DNA from: Bacteroidia bacterium
GTDB taxonomy: Bacteria; Bacteroidota; Bacteroidia; Bacteroidales; Azobacteroidaceae
Direction: 5' to 3'
Assembly: GCA_025996835.1 (NCBI GenBank)
Contig: BNTU01000144.1
Span: forward strand, 1 to 6,923
Length of the DNA: 6,923 nucleotides
Positions 1-5,681 of the stretch are shown piece by piece; position 1 is the stretch's first letter, and every line of letters begins with the position of its first letter. The notes under the pieces were generated by a model that saw only the letters and a program-made list of their open reading frames with translations, ran no database searches and was not told the origin of the DNA. Made by a program: the position numbers and the translations under genes.

Positions 1-384
1 TATTTTATCAACAATATACAGCGTGCCGTCGCCTCCGAGCAATGAAACGCCAAAAGGAGGGTATGCAAAGTAGTACAAGACAAGCAACAGCGTACCGAAA
101 AACGACGCCAAACGACTGCACAATCCGGTGAATAGACCCAAGCCAATCAGTATTAACCCCCAGACATTCATAAAATCAACCATGTGTAACATTGTCGGCG
201 AAGCGGCAAGCCAATGGTAAAATCCGGACAGAAATCCGTATGTATTGCTCAGATAGGATTCTGCAGTCCAATGCTCAGCACACAGTTTCACCCATCCCTC
301 GTACAGAAAATGCCAACCAATAGTGACACGTAGGATTGTGACGATTGTTTTATTCACTGTTCTATTTTCCATTATTTTTCTCAT
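1..384 (-). CDS. DoxX-family membrane protein (C-terminus cut by window edge)
   Basis: The N-terminal 128 codons of a minus-strand gene run off the left edge. The protein opens with a short polar tail and then a hydrophobic stretch with the signature ILRVTIGWHFLYEGWVKL (residues 17-34), typical of Bacteroidetes DoxX/DoxD-like proteins. Further membrane-type segments lie at about 74-88 (VWGLILIGLGLFTGL) and 92-110, the latter ending in YYFAYPPF. DoxX-family proteins are small inner-membrane proteins of about 130-160 residues with four helices. Some are linked to quinone or thiol redox chemistry, but the role of the Bacteroidetes type is not firmly known. ATG at 384 and in-frame ATG at 372 are both possible starts; neither has a clear ribosome binding site. 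A perfect Bacteroidetes promoter lies 63 bases upstream, so the gene is probably transcribed on its own. The family call is confident from the signature; the function is not. Confidence 0.85.
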   Translation of the reverse strand, partial: MRKIMENRTVNKTIVTILRVTIGWHFLYEGWVKLCAEHWTAESYLSNTYGFLSGFYHWLAASPTMLHMVDFMNVWGLILIGLGLFTGLCSRLASFFGTLLLVLYYFAYPPFGVSLLGGDGTLYIVDKI

Positions 385-446
385 AAAAACTTAATCTAAA
401 TATTTAACATTTTTTTTTGTGAATTGCCACAACAACAATTCGGCAA

Positions 447-476
447 CAAAGGTAGCAAATGTTTTCTAATAAACAA
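447..476 (-). promoter_or_regulatory. Bacteroidetes-type promoter of the DoxX gene
   Basis: Read on the minus strand, TTG (476-474) is followed by 19 bases and then TACCTTTG (454-447). This matches the Bacteroidetes primary sigma consensus (-33 TTG, spacer 19-21, -7 TAnnTTTG) at every fixed position. Transcription would start near 440 and leave a leader of about 56-68 bases before the DoxX start codons at 384 or 372. The site lies downstream of the DUF5053-like gene and so separates the two transcription units. Confidence 0.8.
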
Positions 477-496
477 TACTTTTTCTACACTTTAAC

Positions 497-517
497 AAAT
501 TTTTAATTTAAAAATTT
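497..517. repeat. Perfect AT-only palindrome at the end of the DUF5053-like gene
   Basis: Two perfect 10-base arms, AAATTTTTAA (497-506) and TTAAAAATTT (508-517), flank one base. The palindrome overlaps the stop codon of the gene at 516-932 and sits just upstream of the DoxX promoter. It could be a weak terminator-like hairpin for the DUF5053-like transcript or a protein-binding site. A chance origin is possible in such AT-rich DNA, and no G+C stem supports strong termination. Confidence 0.35.
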
Positions 518-932
518 ATGCGTGAATAGCCACTGAGCCTATTTTTCGGCTGATGTCGTGCAGCGCAAAATCAAGCTTTTTGATTTCGTCGTTCGTGAAT
601 TTAGCCTGCTTGCCATGCACAATGTTTCCATTCAATCGCTGATAAAACCACGAGGTGGACTTTCCAAAGAAATTTTTGGAAATGTACGAAATGGATATGA
701 TTGGCAACACCGGTGCCAATTTTTCCCGCACATCCAAAATCTCGCTGATTTCTGCAATTTCGCTGTGCATGGAGGTAAAATCATCACTCACAGCAGTCTG
801 CACTTCTTCTTTTTCAGCATCCGAAAGCGAAGCAAAAAAAGCATCCATTTTCTGCTCTACGGCTTCGCGTTCCGCGCCTTTAGCCTTTTTCCATTCCTCT
901 TTTAAAGAGAAAAACTTACTTTTTGTGTTCAT
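516..932 (-). CDS. DUF5053-like protein of unknown function, possible HTH fold
   Basis: A 138-residue soluble protein without signal peptide or membrane segment. The N-terminal half (about 1-70) is highly charged and helical, with a likely coiled coil (KEEWKKAKGAEREAVEQKMD). The C-terminal half carries the conserved-looking core VLPIISISYISKNFFGKST at 75-93, WFYQRLNGNIVHGKQAKFT at 95-113, and a final helix, DEIKKLDFALHDISRKI. I recognise this core as that of DUF5053, small proteins mainly of Bacteroides relatives with no known function; this is from memory and unverified. The SISYISKNFFGKSTSWFYQRL stretch reads like a helix-turn-helix, so DNA binding is possible but is inference. The ATG at 932 follows an A-rich leader and lies 26 bases below the hairpin at 959-997. 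No promoter is visible between this gene and the 56-residue gene upstream, so expression probably depends on read-through from it. Confidence 0.75.
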   Translation of the reverse strand: MNTKSKFFSLKEEWKKAKGAEREAVEQKMDAFFASLSDAEKEEVQTAVSDDFTSMHSEIAEISEILDVREKLAPVLPIISISYISKNFFGKSTSWFYQRLNGNIVHGKQAKFTNDEIKKLDFALHDISRKIGSVAIHA

Positions 933-958
933 AATTTTTTTGTTTTTTATGTTATTAA

Positions 959-997
959 AAAGAAAGAACCGCCACCCGTGAGCGGCGGCCTTTCTTT
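959..997 (-). terminator. Strong hairpin with T-rich tail between two small genes
   Basis: Arms 959-966 and 990-997 pair over 8 bases and arms 969-973 (CCGCC) and 984-988 (GGCGG) over 5 bases, with a small internal bulge between them and a 10-base loop. On the minus strand the stem is followed by a T-rich run (CTTTCTTTTTAATAA). The hairpin begins 3 bases after the stop codon of the 56-residue gene. It has the form of an intrinsic terminator. Because no promoter follows it before the DUF5053-like gene, it may be a leaky attenuator or RNA-processing site rather than a full stop. Confidence 0.65.
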
Positions 998-1000
998 CTG

Positions 1001-1171
1001 CTATAGCCTTCTACTTAACGCCTTCAGTTCCCTTTCAAGCGATTCAATTTCCGGGTCTAACACCGACTTTCTATAACCGATAGTAATTAACCGATTGTAG
1101 TTTCGGAGGTAGTAATTGAGGTTTTCCATCAATTTATCTACCCGAGCCTTTAGCTCTTCATCATCAATCAT
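1001..1171 (-). CDS. Small orphan protein, 56 residues, coiled-coil-like
   Basis: A short, highly charged protein starting MIDDEELKARVDKLMENL and ending ESLERELKALSRRL. Spaced leucine, isoleucine and methionine residues among Glu, Lys and Arg suggest two amphipathic helices or a short coiled coil around a Tyr/Asn-rich centre (NYYLRNYNRL). I do not recognise a family. The frame stays open up to an ATG at 1240, but the ATG at 1171 is the better start: a perfect Bacteroidetes promoter lies at 1198-1228 and the T-tract and one arm of a terminator at 1225-1240, both inside the longer version. The start is preceded by AAAGAGC, a weak ribosome-binding match about 5 bases upstream. It is the first gene of a probable pair with the DUF5053-like gene, separated by the hairpin at 959-997. 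Its own promoter and placement argue that it is real, but no homologue could be checked. Confidence 0.6.
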   Translation of the reverse strand: MIDDEELKARVDKLMENLNYYLRNYNRLITIGYRKSVLDPEIESLERELKALSRRL

Positions 1172-1197
1172 ATAGAGCTCTTTTCTGAATGACGGTG

Positions 1198-1228
1198 CAA
1201 AGATAATACTTTTGTTATCAATCACCAA
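1198..1228 (-). promoter_or_regulatory. Bacteroidetes-type promoter of the small two-gene cassette
   Basis: On the minus strand TTG (1228-1226) is followed by 20 bases and TATCTTTG (1205-1198), a full match to the Bacteroidetes -33/-7 consensus. Transcription would begin near 1191 and give a leader of about 20 bases before the ATG at 1171. It directly follows the terminator of the upstream gene series and so marks the start of a separate transcription unit. Confidence 0.8.
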
Positions 1229-1280
1229 ATAAAAAAGCACCTATTATTCATGTTTTACAACATATTTTTCATAAGTGCTT
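1225..1280 (-). terminator. Terminator of the htpG-SUI1-plug gene series
   Basis: Arms at 1271-1280 and 1235-1244 pair in 9 of 10 positions (AAGCAC with GTGCTT at the base). A second short hairpin is nested inside, with arms 1250-1254 and 1259-1263. On the minus strand the stem ends in GTGCTTTTTTATTT, a clear T-tract. It lies about 70 bases after the stop codon of the plug gene and overlaps the -33 element of the next promoter. The T-tract exists only in the minus direction. Confidence 0.65.
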
Positions 1281-1350
1281 AATCATCAATGAAATATTTT
1301 TATTTTCTTTCGATAACTTCCAAATCACAGTCCCTTCAGCCGCACTTTTG

Positions 1351-2583
1351 TCAGTTAATTGTTTGTACGCCAATCAGTTGGTCGTAGCGTTTTCCGAATG
1401 TTCGTGCATATACCATTACGCGATATTCGTTTTTTGTTTGGTAAAAATCTCCTTCTATGGGTGCTGTTTTTGCCGGTGTATTTGGTTTATTTTGAGTAAC
1501 ATACAGGTAATTGTAATAGCCCTCTTTCAGCAGTGCTGTTTTGACGTAGCTATTCCTTTCGTAGGTCATTTCGGAACGGTAATCGAAGATATTGTTGAAT
1601 GCTTCGCTCAAAATATACACCTTTTCATTCAGGGGTTGTCCCGCCAAGGAAAAATGCACAAGATGGTAATCCGCCTCATAGTCTGAGTTATCTGCCTCTG
1701 TATTACGGATATATACCTTGCCGTTCAGGTCTTCGGAATACGAATACGGCTCGTTGGAGCGAAATTTGTAGGGGCGCAAAATGGTGTGATAATATGGCTC
1801 GTGATACTCTATAGCGGCGATATTCAGTCCGGGAAATTGTGCGGTGGTCATCTCAAAGCGGCGATATTCATTGCCCGCGTCAAAAATCAAGGCAGGATTG
1901 TGTGAATATTCAGCCTTGCCGGTTTGCACTAAACGCGGCTTAACAAGTTGTGCAGCATTATCATAGCGATGATTTTGCAGCACATAAACTTTCAAATCGG
2001 TGTTCGGATTCTGAACGGCACTGCCATAACTCACCACAAAATCAACCGCCTGAAAATGGGTGTTCGCCCCCTTATCCGTGACGGGCGAAACGCTTATCTG
2101 CACATTTGCCAGCGGCTCCACGACCGAAAAACAGGCATTGAGCATCGGTCGTTCGTTGCCGTCCTCAAAAACCTGAACCGCATAATTGCCGGACAACTTC
2201 AGCCGCACCCGCTCGTTGGGAATCCGCAGTTCATAATGCACATACTCCATCGTTGTGTTGAGCGAATTGTCGTAATCAGTCAACGGATTGTTTTGCAACC
2301 CGTTCAGATATTCGTGTTCATCCAACTTCGACCGCGTCCAATCGGCGTTGCAATGCCAAATTTTGTAGGTGTAATGACCGGTTTCCACACCCAAAACATC
2401 GAAACTAATGGCGATAGCGCGATTTTGATTGAAGTCAATAATTGGGGCTAATTTCCACTGATGTTCCGGAAAAACGCGCAAGGTTTGCACCCGTTCGGAA
2501 AAGGATTCCGTCCGCAGGGGCTGTGCTTGCAACGACACGGTAGCGGCAATTGTTATTACTAATGATAGTAGTAGAATTTTCAT
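1351..2583 (-). CDS. Type IX secretion system plug protein (DUF5103 family)
   Basis: A 410-residue exported protein. The N-terminus MKILLLSLVITIAATVSLQA is a typical signal peptide, with likely cleavage before QPLRTESF. The mature part begins with the family's beta-rich N-terminal region, including APIIDFNQN, YKIWHCNADWTRSKLDEHEYLNGLQ and a Tyr-rich YVHYELRIP segment. It ends with EGDFYQTKNEYRVMVYAR and YDQLIGV. Proteins of this family were seen as a plug closing the periplasmic side of the SprA channel of the Bacteroidetes type IX secretion system, so that role is inferred here by family. No type IX C-terminal sorting domain is apparent. ATG at 2583 is preferred because it gives a normal signal peptide. 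An in-frame ATG at 2682 overlaps the stop codon of the SUI1 gene and would add 33 residues made almost wholly of the repeat array. It follows htpG and the SUI1 gene in one series and is closed by the terminator at 1225-1280. Confidence 0.88.
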   Translation of the reverse strand: MKILLLSLVITIAATVSLQAQPLRTESFSERVQTLRVFPEHQWKLAPIIDFNQNRAIAISFDVLGVETGHYTYKIWHCNADWTRSKLDEHEYLNGLQNNPLTDYDNSLNTTMEYVHYELRIPNERVRLKLSGNYAVQVFEDGNERPMLNACFSVVEPLANVQISVSPVTDKGANTHFQAVDFVVSYGSAVQNPNTDLKVYVLQNHRYDNAAQLVKPRLVQTGKAEYSHNPALIFDAGNEYRRFEMTTAQFPGLNIAAIEYHEPYYHTILRPYKFRSNEPYSYSEDLNGKVYIRNTEADNSDYEADYHLVHFSLAGQPLNEKVYILSEAFNNIFDYRSEMTYERNSYVKTALLKEGYYNYLYVTQNKPNTPAKTAPIEGDFYQTKNEYRVMVYARTFGKRYDQLIGVQTIN

Positions 2584-2677
2584 GGGATTGCGGGTCAAGC
2601 CCGCAATGACGGGTGTTGTGCGGGTCAAACTCGCGATGACAGGCGTTGTGCGGGTCAAACTCGCTATGACGGGTGTG
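2584..2677 (-). repeat. Three-unit repeat array between the SUI1 and plug genes
   Basis: On the minus strand there are two 30-base units (2677-2648 and 2647-2618), both starting GTCAT and containing GTTTGACCCGCACAACGC-like text. A 27-base terminal unit follows (2610-2584), starting GTCATTGCGGGC and ending CGCAATCCC. The terminal unit contains a perfect palindrome at 2587-2607: arms ATTGCGGG and CCCGCAAT around CTTGA. The array stays open in the plug gene's frame and would read as PVIASLTRT-type decapeptides. The same terminal unit occurs at 5511-5537 and, with one change, at 6553-6579, in the opposite orientation. The palindrome ends 3 bases before the plug ATG. Confidence 0.9.
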
Positions 2678-2678
2678 T

Positions 2679-3023
2679 TCATATTGATTTTGTTTTTGTG
2701 TAACCTTCTTTGCTTAAAATTTCCGCCAGTTTTTGTCTGAAATCGCCTTGTATGATGATTTCGTTGTTTTTGGCTGAGCCGCCTACGCCGCATTTCGTTT
2801 TCAGGAGTTTAGCCAGCACTTGCAAATCTTCGTCTGCACCCACAAATCCCGTAATCAGCGAAACTTGTTTTCCCCCTCGATTTCTCTTATCCAACTGCAC
2901 ACGAAGCTGTTGCTTGTCGCGTGGCAAGGTTTCAACCTCATCTGCCGTCTGATTTTCATACCGAAAATCAGGATTGGTCGAATACACCACATTTTGCCGC
3001 CCTTTCCAATCGTTTGCGTTCAT
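2679..3023 (-). CDS. SUI1/YciH-family translation initiation factor-like protein
   Basis: A 114-residue soluble protein. Residues about 38-110 form a SUI1 (eIF1-like) domain: basic QLRVQLDKRNRGGKQVSLITGF, then LAKLLKTKCGVGGSAKNNEIIIQGD with the family's KCGxGGS turn, and a closing helix FRQKLAEILSKEGYTKTK. The first 37 residues are variable and hydrophilic. The family includes eukaryotic eIF1 and bacterial YciH; YciH has been tied to accuracy of translation start selection and stress-linked inhibition of translation, but no essential role is established. The ATG is 3 bases after the htpG stop codon, so the two genes are almost certainly co-transcribed and probably translationally linked. The stop codon overlaps an in-frame ATG of the plug reading frame (ATGA at 2682-2679). 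Length and domain are normal for the bacterial family. Confidence 0.88.
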   Translation of the reverse strand: MNANDWKGRQNVVYSTNPDFRYENQTADEVETLPRDKQQLRVQLDKRNRGGKQVSLITGFVGADEDLQVLAKLLKTKCGVGGSAKNNEIIIQGDFRQKLAEILSKEGYTKTKSI

Positions 3024-3026
3024 AAT

Positions 3027-4901
3027 TCACGATGCGGATAGTGCGTTGACCTCGCGTTTGATAAATTTGTTGAGGGCTTCCCCTTTCAGCAATCCGTTGG
3101 CAAGTAGTGCTAAATCGACTAACTGGGTGATTGTAGCTTGTGCTTCGGGCGTATTCTCCTTTTCCACTTTCTTCACGGCAGGCGCATCCAAGTTGACGGT
3201 CATGGCGTATGAGTTTGGCATCTCGCCGTAGAAATTCATGCCGGGCTGCATCGCGGACATCTCCATCATACGGCGCATAAACTCGTTTTGCGTCACGGTG
3301 ACGGGGTTGCCGGTTTCGCCCAAATGCTCGAAGCCAATCACGAAATCGGTTTTTTCGATGGGTGGAATGACTGCTTTGAATTTTTCTGTCAGTGCGTTGC
3401 GTTCCTCTTCGGTCAATTTGACCTCTTGGGCATCGGTTTTCTTAATCAAATTGTCCAAAATATCGGCATCTACGCGCACGAAACGGGTCTTTTCCAACTT
3501 CGATTCCAGCGCGTTCATAAAGTGATTGTCGAGTTGTCCGTCCATCAACAGCACATCGTAGCCCTTTTCTTTCGCTTGGTCGATGTAGGCAAATTGGGTG
3601 TTTTTGTCGGTCGTGTAAAGATAAATCAGCGTGCCGTCTTTGTCCGTTTGGTTGGCTTCCACCAGCGTTTTGTATTCGTCCAATGTGAAAAATTTGTTGT
3701 CTAATGTGTTGAACAGCACGAACTTCATCGCGCGTTCGGCAAATTTTTCGTCTGTTATCATGCCGTATTCGATGAAAACGCGCAGGCTGTTCCATTTTTC
3801 CTCAAACTGCGGGCGGTTGTTTTTGAAAATCTCGTCCAAGCGGTCAGCCACTTTTTTGGTGATGTAAGTCGAAATCTTCTTCACATTGCTGTCGGACTGC
3901 AAATAGGAGCGCGACACATTCAGCGGGATGTCCGGCGAGTCAATCACGCCGTGGAGCAGCGTCATAAATTCGGGCACGATGCCTTCCACGCTGTCGCTCA
4001 CAAACACCTGATTGCTATACAGTTGTATCTTGTTTTTCTGCAAATCAATGCCGCTTTTCACTTTTGGGAAATACAAAACGCCCGTCAGATTGAACGGATA
4101 ATCCACGTTCAGATGTATCCAAAACAGCGGGTCTTCGCTATACGGGTAGAGTTCCTTGTAGAATTTGATGTAGTCTTCGTCGGTCAATTCCGCCGGTTTG
4201 CGCATCCACAGCGGGTTGGTTTCGTTGATGATATTGTCTTCGTCCAATTCCACCGATTTGCCGTCTTTCCACTCCGATTTTTTGCCGAACGCAATTTGCA
4301 CAGGCAGGAAGCGGCAGTATTTTTTCAGCAGCGATTCGATGCGCGTTTTTTCCAGAAATTCCTTGCTGTCGTCATCCATATAGAGGATGATGTCGGTGCC
4401 GCGCGCCTCTTTTTTCGCCTCGGTGATGGTGTATTCGGGCGAGCCGTCGCACGACCATTTCATTGCGGGAGCATCCTCTTGCCACGATTTGGTGATGATT
4501 TCCACCTTTTTCGACACCATAAACGCCGAATAGAAGCCCAAGCCGAAATGCCCGATGATGGCATTGGCGTTGTCCTTGTATTTTTCCAAAAAGCCTTCCG
4601 CGCTCGAAAAGGCAATCTGGTTGATGTACTTGTCTATCTCATCGGCAGTTAGCCCCAATCCGCTGTCGGAAATCGTGAGCGTCTTCTTCTTGTCGTCGAG
4701 TTTCACGCGAATAGTCAAATCGCCCAACTCGCCCTTAAATTCGCCCACCTGCGCCAGCGTTTTCATCTTCTGAGTAGCGTCCACCGCGTTAGAAACCAAC
4801 TCCCGGAGAAAAATCTCGTGGTCGCTATACAAAAACTTTTTAATCACGGGGAAAATGTTTTCGGTCGTCACCCCGATATGACCTTGCTTTTTTGCTTCCA
4901 T
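3027..4901 (-). CDS. htpG: Chaperone protein HtpG (bacterial Hsp90)
   Basis: A complete 624-residue Hsp90, the same length as the E. coli protein. The N-terminal ATPase domain shows LYSDHEIFLRELVSNAVDA with the catalytic Glu (E34) and the magnesium-binding Asn (N38), the nucleotide-binding SDSGLGL (D79, G83), and the lid-closing GHFGLGFYSAF (117-127). The middle domain contains LYSNQVFVSDSVEGIVPEF and IDSPDIPLNVSRSYLQ, whose Arg (R331) is the conserved arginine that contacts the ATP gamma-phosphate. The C-terminal dimerisation region includes NEFMRRMMEMSAMQPGM. HtpG is a cytosolic, ATP-dependent chaperone for late folding of client proteins, often working with DnaK. The start at 4901 gives the canonical N-terminus. 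It lies 90 bases after the methionine synthase reactivation gene and 3 bases before the SUI1 gene. No missing key residue or frame break was found. Confidence 0.98.
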   Translation of the reverse strand: MEAKKQGHIGVTTENIFPVIKKFLYSDHEIFLRELVSNAVDATQKMKTLAQVGEFKGELGDLTIRVKLDDKKKTLTISDSGLGLTADEIDKYINQIAFSSAEGFLEKYKDNANAIIGHFGLGFYSAFMVSKKVEIITKSWQEDAPAMKWSCDGSPEYTITEAKKEARGTDIILYMDDDSKEFLEKTRIESLLKKYCRFLPVQIAFGKKSEWKDGKSVELDEDNIINETNPLWMRKPAELTDEDYIKFYKELYPYSEDPLFWIHLNVDYPFNLTGVLYFPKVKSGIDLQKNKIQLYSNQVFVSDSVEGIVPEFMTLLHGVIDSPDIPLNVSRSYLQSDSNVKKISTYITKKVADRLDEIFKNNRPQFEEKWNSLRVFIEYGMITDEKFAERAMKFVLFNTLDNKFFTLDEYKTLVEANQTDKDGTLIYLYTTDKNTQFAYIDQAKEKGYDVLLMDGQLDNHFMNALESKLEKTRFVRVDADILDNLIKKTDAQEVKLTEEERNALTEKFKAVIPPIEKTDFVIGFEHLGETGNPVTVTQNEFMRRMMEMSAMQPGMNFYGEMPNSYAMTVNLDAPAVKKVEKENTPEAQATITQLVDLALLANGLLKGEALNKFIKREVNALSAS

Positions 4902-4905
4902 AATA

Positions 4906-4937
4906 TAAATGTATTGTTTTTATGGACAATTACTCAA
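4906..4937 (-). promoter_or_regulatory. Tentative promoter just upstream of htpG
   Basis: On the minus strand TTG (4937-4935), 21 bases and TACATTTA (4913-4906) match the Bacteroidetes consensus except for the last base (A instead of G). Transcription would start almost at the htpG ATG (4901), implying a leaderless or nearly leaderless mRNA. The 90-base gap upstream of htpG is the only place in the right-hand series with room for a promoter, which fits separate heat-stress control, but the match is imperfect. Confidence 0.25.
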
Positions 4938-4991
4938 AAATGGTGCCACTTATTTGCAACTGACATTTTGGCAGATACGCTCTCTAAATTC

Positions 4992-5681
4992 TCATTTGAT
5001 ATGAAAATACCGCGCTTCGGGGTGCAGGATATACAAACCGGCAACGGAGGCGTTGGGATACATCGCACCGCTGTCGGTGAGGCTTATGCCAATTTCACGC
5101 ATATCCAACACCTCATCAATCAGGAAGTTAAGGCGAATATCCGGCAGCATCGGATAGCCCGACGCGGGGCGGATGCCAACGCCTTTGCACAGTTTTTTGT
5201 GCAAATATTCGGAGGCGGCTTCCACCAGCCGGTCGCGGAGCGATTGCTCCAGCAAATCCTGATAATCATCGCCGGAGGGCTGATTTTTGCCCGCAGTGAT
5301 GGCAAACATGCCGATAAAATCGCCGTTGGGATGAATGAAATCGGCGATTGAGGCATAACTGTCGTCCTCCCGCTTTTCCTGCTGGCGTGCTAAGGGGATT
5401 TCTTTCACGCCTTTTTGCGTTTCTACATATAATATGTCATTTTTCGCCGTGACGGGGAAAAATCCGAATACGGCTTGGATGAAAAACCTGTCATTGTGGG
5501 TGTGAAGGATGTCATTGCGGGCTTGACCCGCAATCCCCTCCCTTGCATCCGCCAACAATTTCTTTGCCTCATCAGATTCGCGGTCTTTGACGGGAAATTT
5601 CCACGCAGTCAAAAACGCCGTCCAATTAATGTCTGGGATGACTTCTTGGATTGGGATATTTATTTTTTGTATTTCATTCAT
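4992..5681 (-). CDS. Methionine synthase reactivation (AdoMet-binding) domain as a separate ORF
   Basis: 229 residues matching the C-terminal activation domain of cobalamin-dependent methionine synthase. This domain binds S-adenosylmethionine and remethylates the enzyme when cob(II)alamin forms. Landmarks in order: [12 protein letters not shown] (18-29), [30 protein letters not shown], the helix [13 protein letters not shown] with the conserved Glu, the hallmark IRPASGYP, then [22 protein letters not shown]. Residues 49-64 ([16 protein letters not shown]) come entirely from the repeat array at 5490-5537. Compared from memory with E. coli MetH, two parts are missing: about 20 residues between YLH and RPA (the WGYAPNENL segment), and about 25-30 C-terminal residues after the YF pair, since a stop follows at once. 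The ATG at 5681 overlaps the end of the upstream metH frame by 8 bases. It could be an independently translated subunit or the tail of a frameshifted metH. Confidence 0.85.
   Translation of the reverse strand: MNEIQKINIPIQEVIPDINWTAFLTAWKFPVKDRESDEAKKLLADAREGIAGQARNDILHTHNDRFFIQAVFGFFPVTAKNDILYVETQKGVKEIPLARQQEKREDDSYASIADFIHPNGDFIGMFAITAGKNQPSGDDYQDLLEQSLRDRLVEAASEYLHKKLCKGVGIRPASGYPMLPDIRLNFLIDEVLDMREIGISLTDSGAMYPNASVAGLYILHPEARYFHIK
5490..5537 (+). repeat. Two-unit repeat array inside the metH reactivation ORF
   Basis: A 21-base degenerate unit (5490-5510, starting GTCATTGTGGGT) is followed by the 27-base terminal unit (5511-5537, starting GTCATTGCGGGC and ending CGCAATCCC). The terminal unit is identical to the one at 2584-2610 and holds the perfect palindrome at 5514-5534 (arms ATTGCGGG and CCCGCAAT, loop CTTGA). 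The array is 48 bases, a multiple of three, and lies exactly on codon boundaries of the minus-strand gene. It adds 16 residues without breaking the frame. Confidence 0.9.

Noticed and set aside
442..932. Toxin-antitoxin module call for the small cassette
   Set aside because: Neither protein shows a recognisable toxin or antitoxin motif. The genes do not overlap but are separated by a terminator-like hairpin. Gene size and pairing alone are not enough.
1172..1240. N-terminal extension of the 56-residue protein to the ATG at 1240
   Set aside because: The stretch contains a perfect promoter and part of the upstream terminator, so the transcript would begin downstream of 1240. The start at 1171 fits better.
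2584..2677. Possible CRISPR array
   Set aside because: The units are contiguous tandem copies with no unique spacers, there are only three, and the same unit occurs inside genes elsewhere in the window. No cas gene is present.
2683..2793. Longest plug frame from the ATG at 2793
   Set aside because: It overlaps the end of the SUI1 gene in another frame, and its Arg/Lys/Gln-rich text is what a shadow of that gene would give. The signal peptide begins at 2583.
3951..4652. A 233-codon open frame on the plus strand, opposite htpG
   Set aside because: It is the antisense of a strongly conserved htpG segment, has His/Phe/Val/Arg-rich composition typical of antisense frames, and matches no family I know. 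Other long plus-strand frames (1948-2451, 3288-3704, 4818-5351, 6137-6568) are rejected for the same reason.
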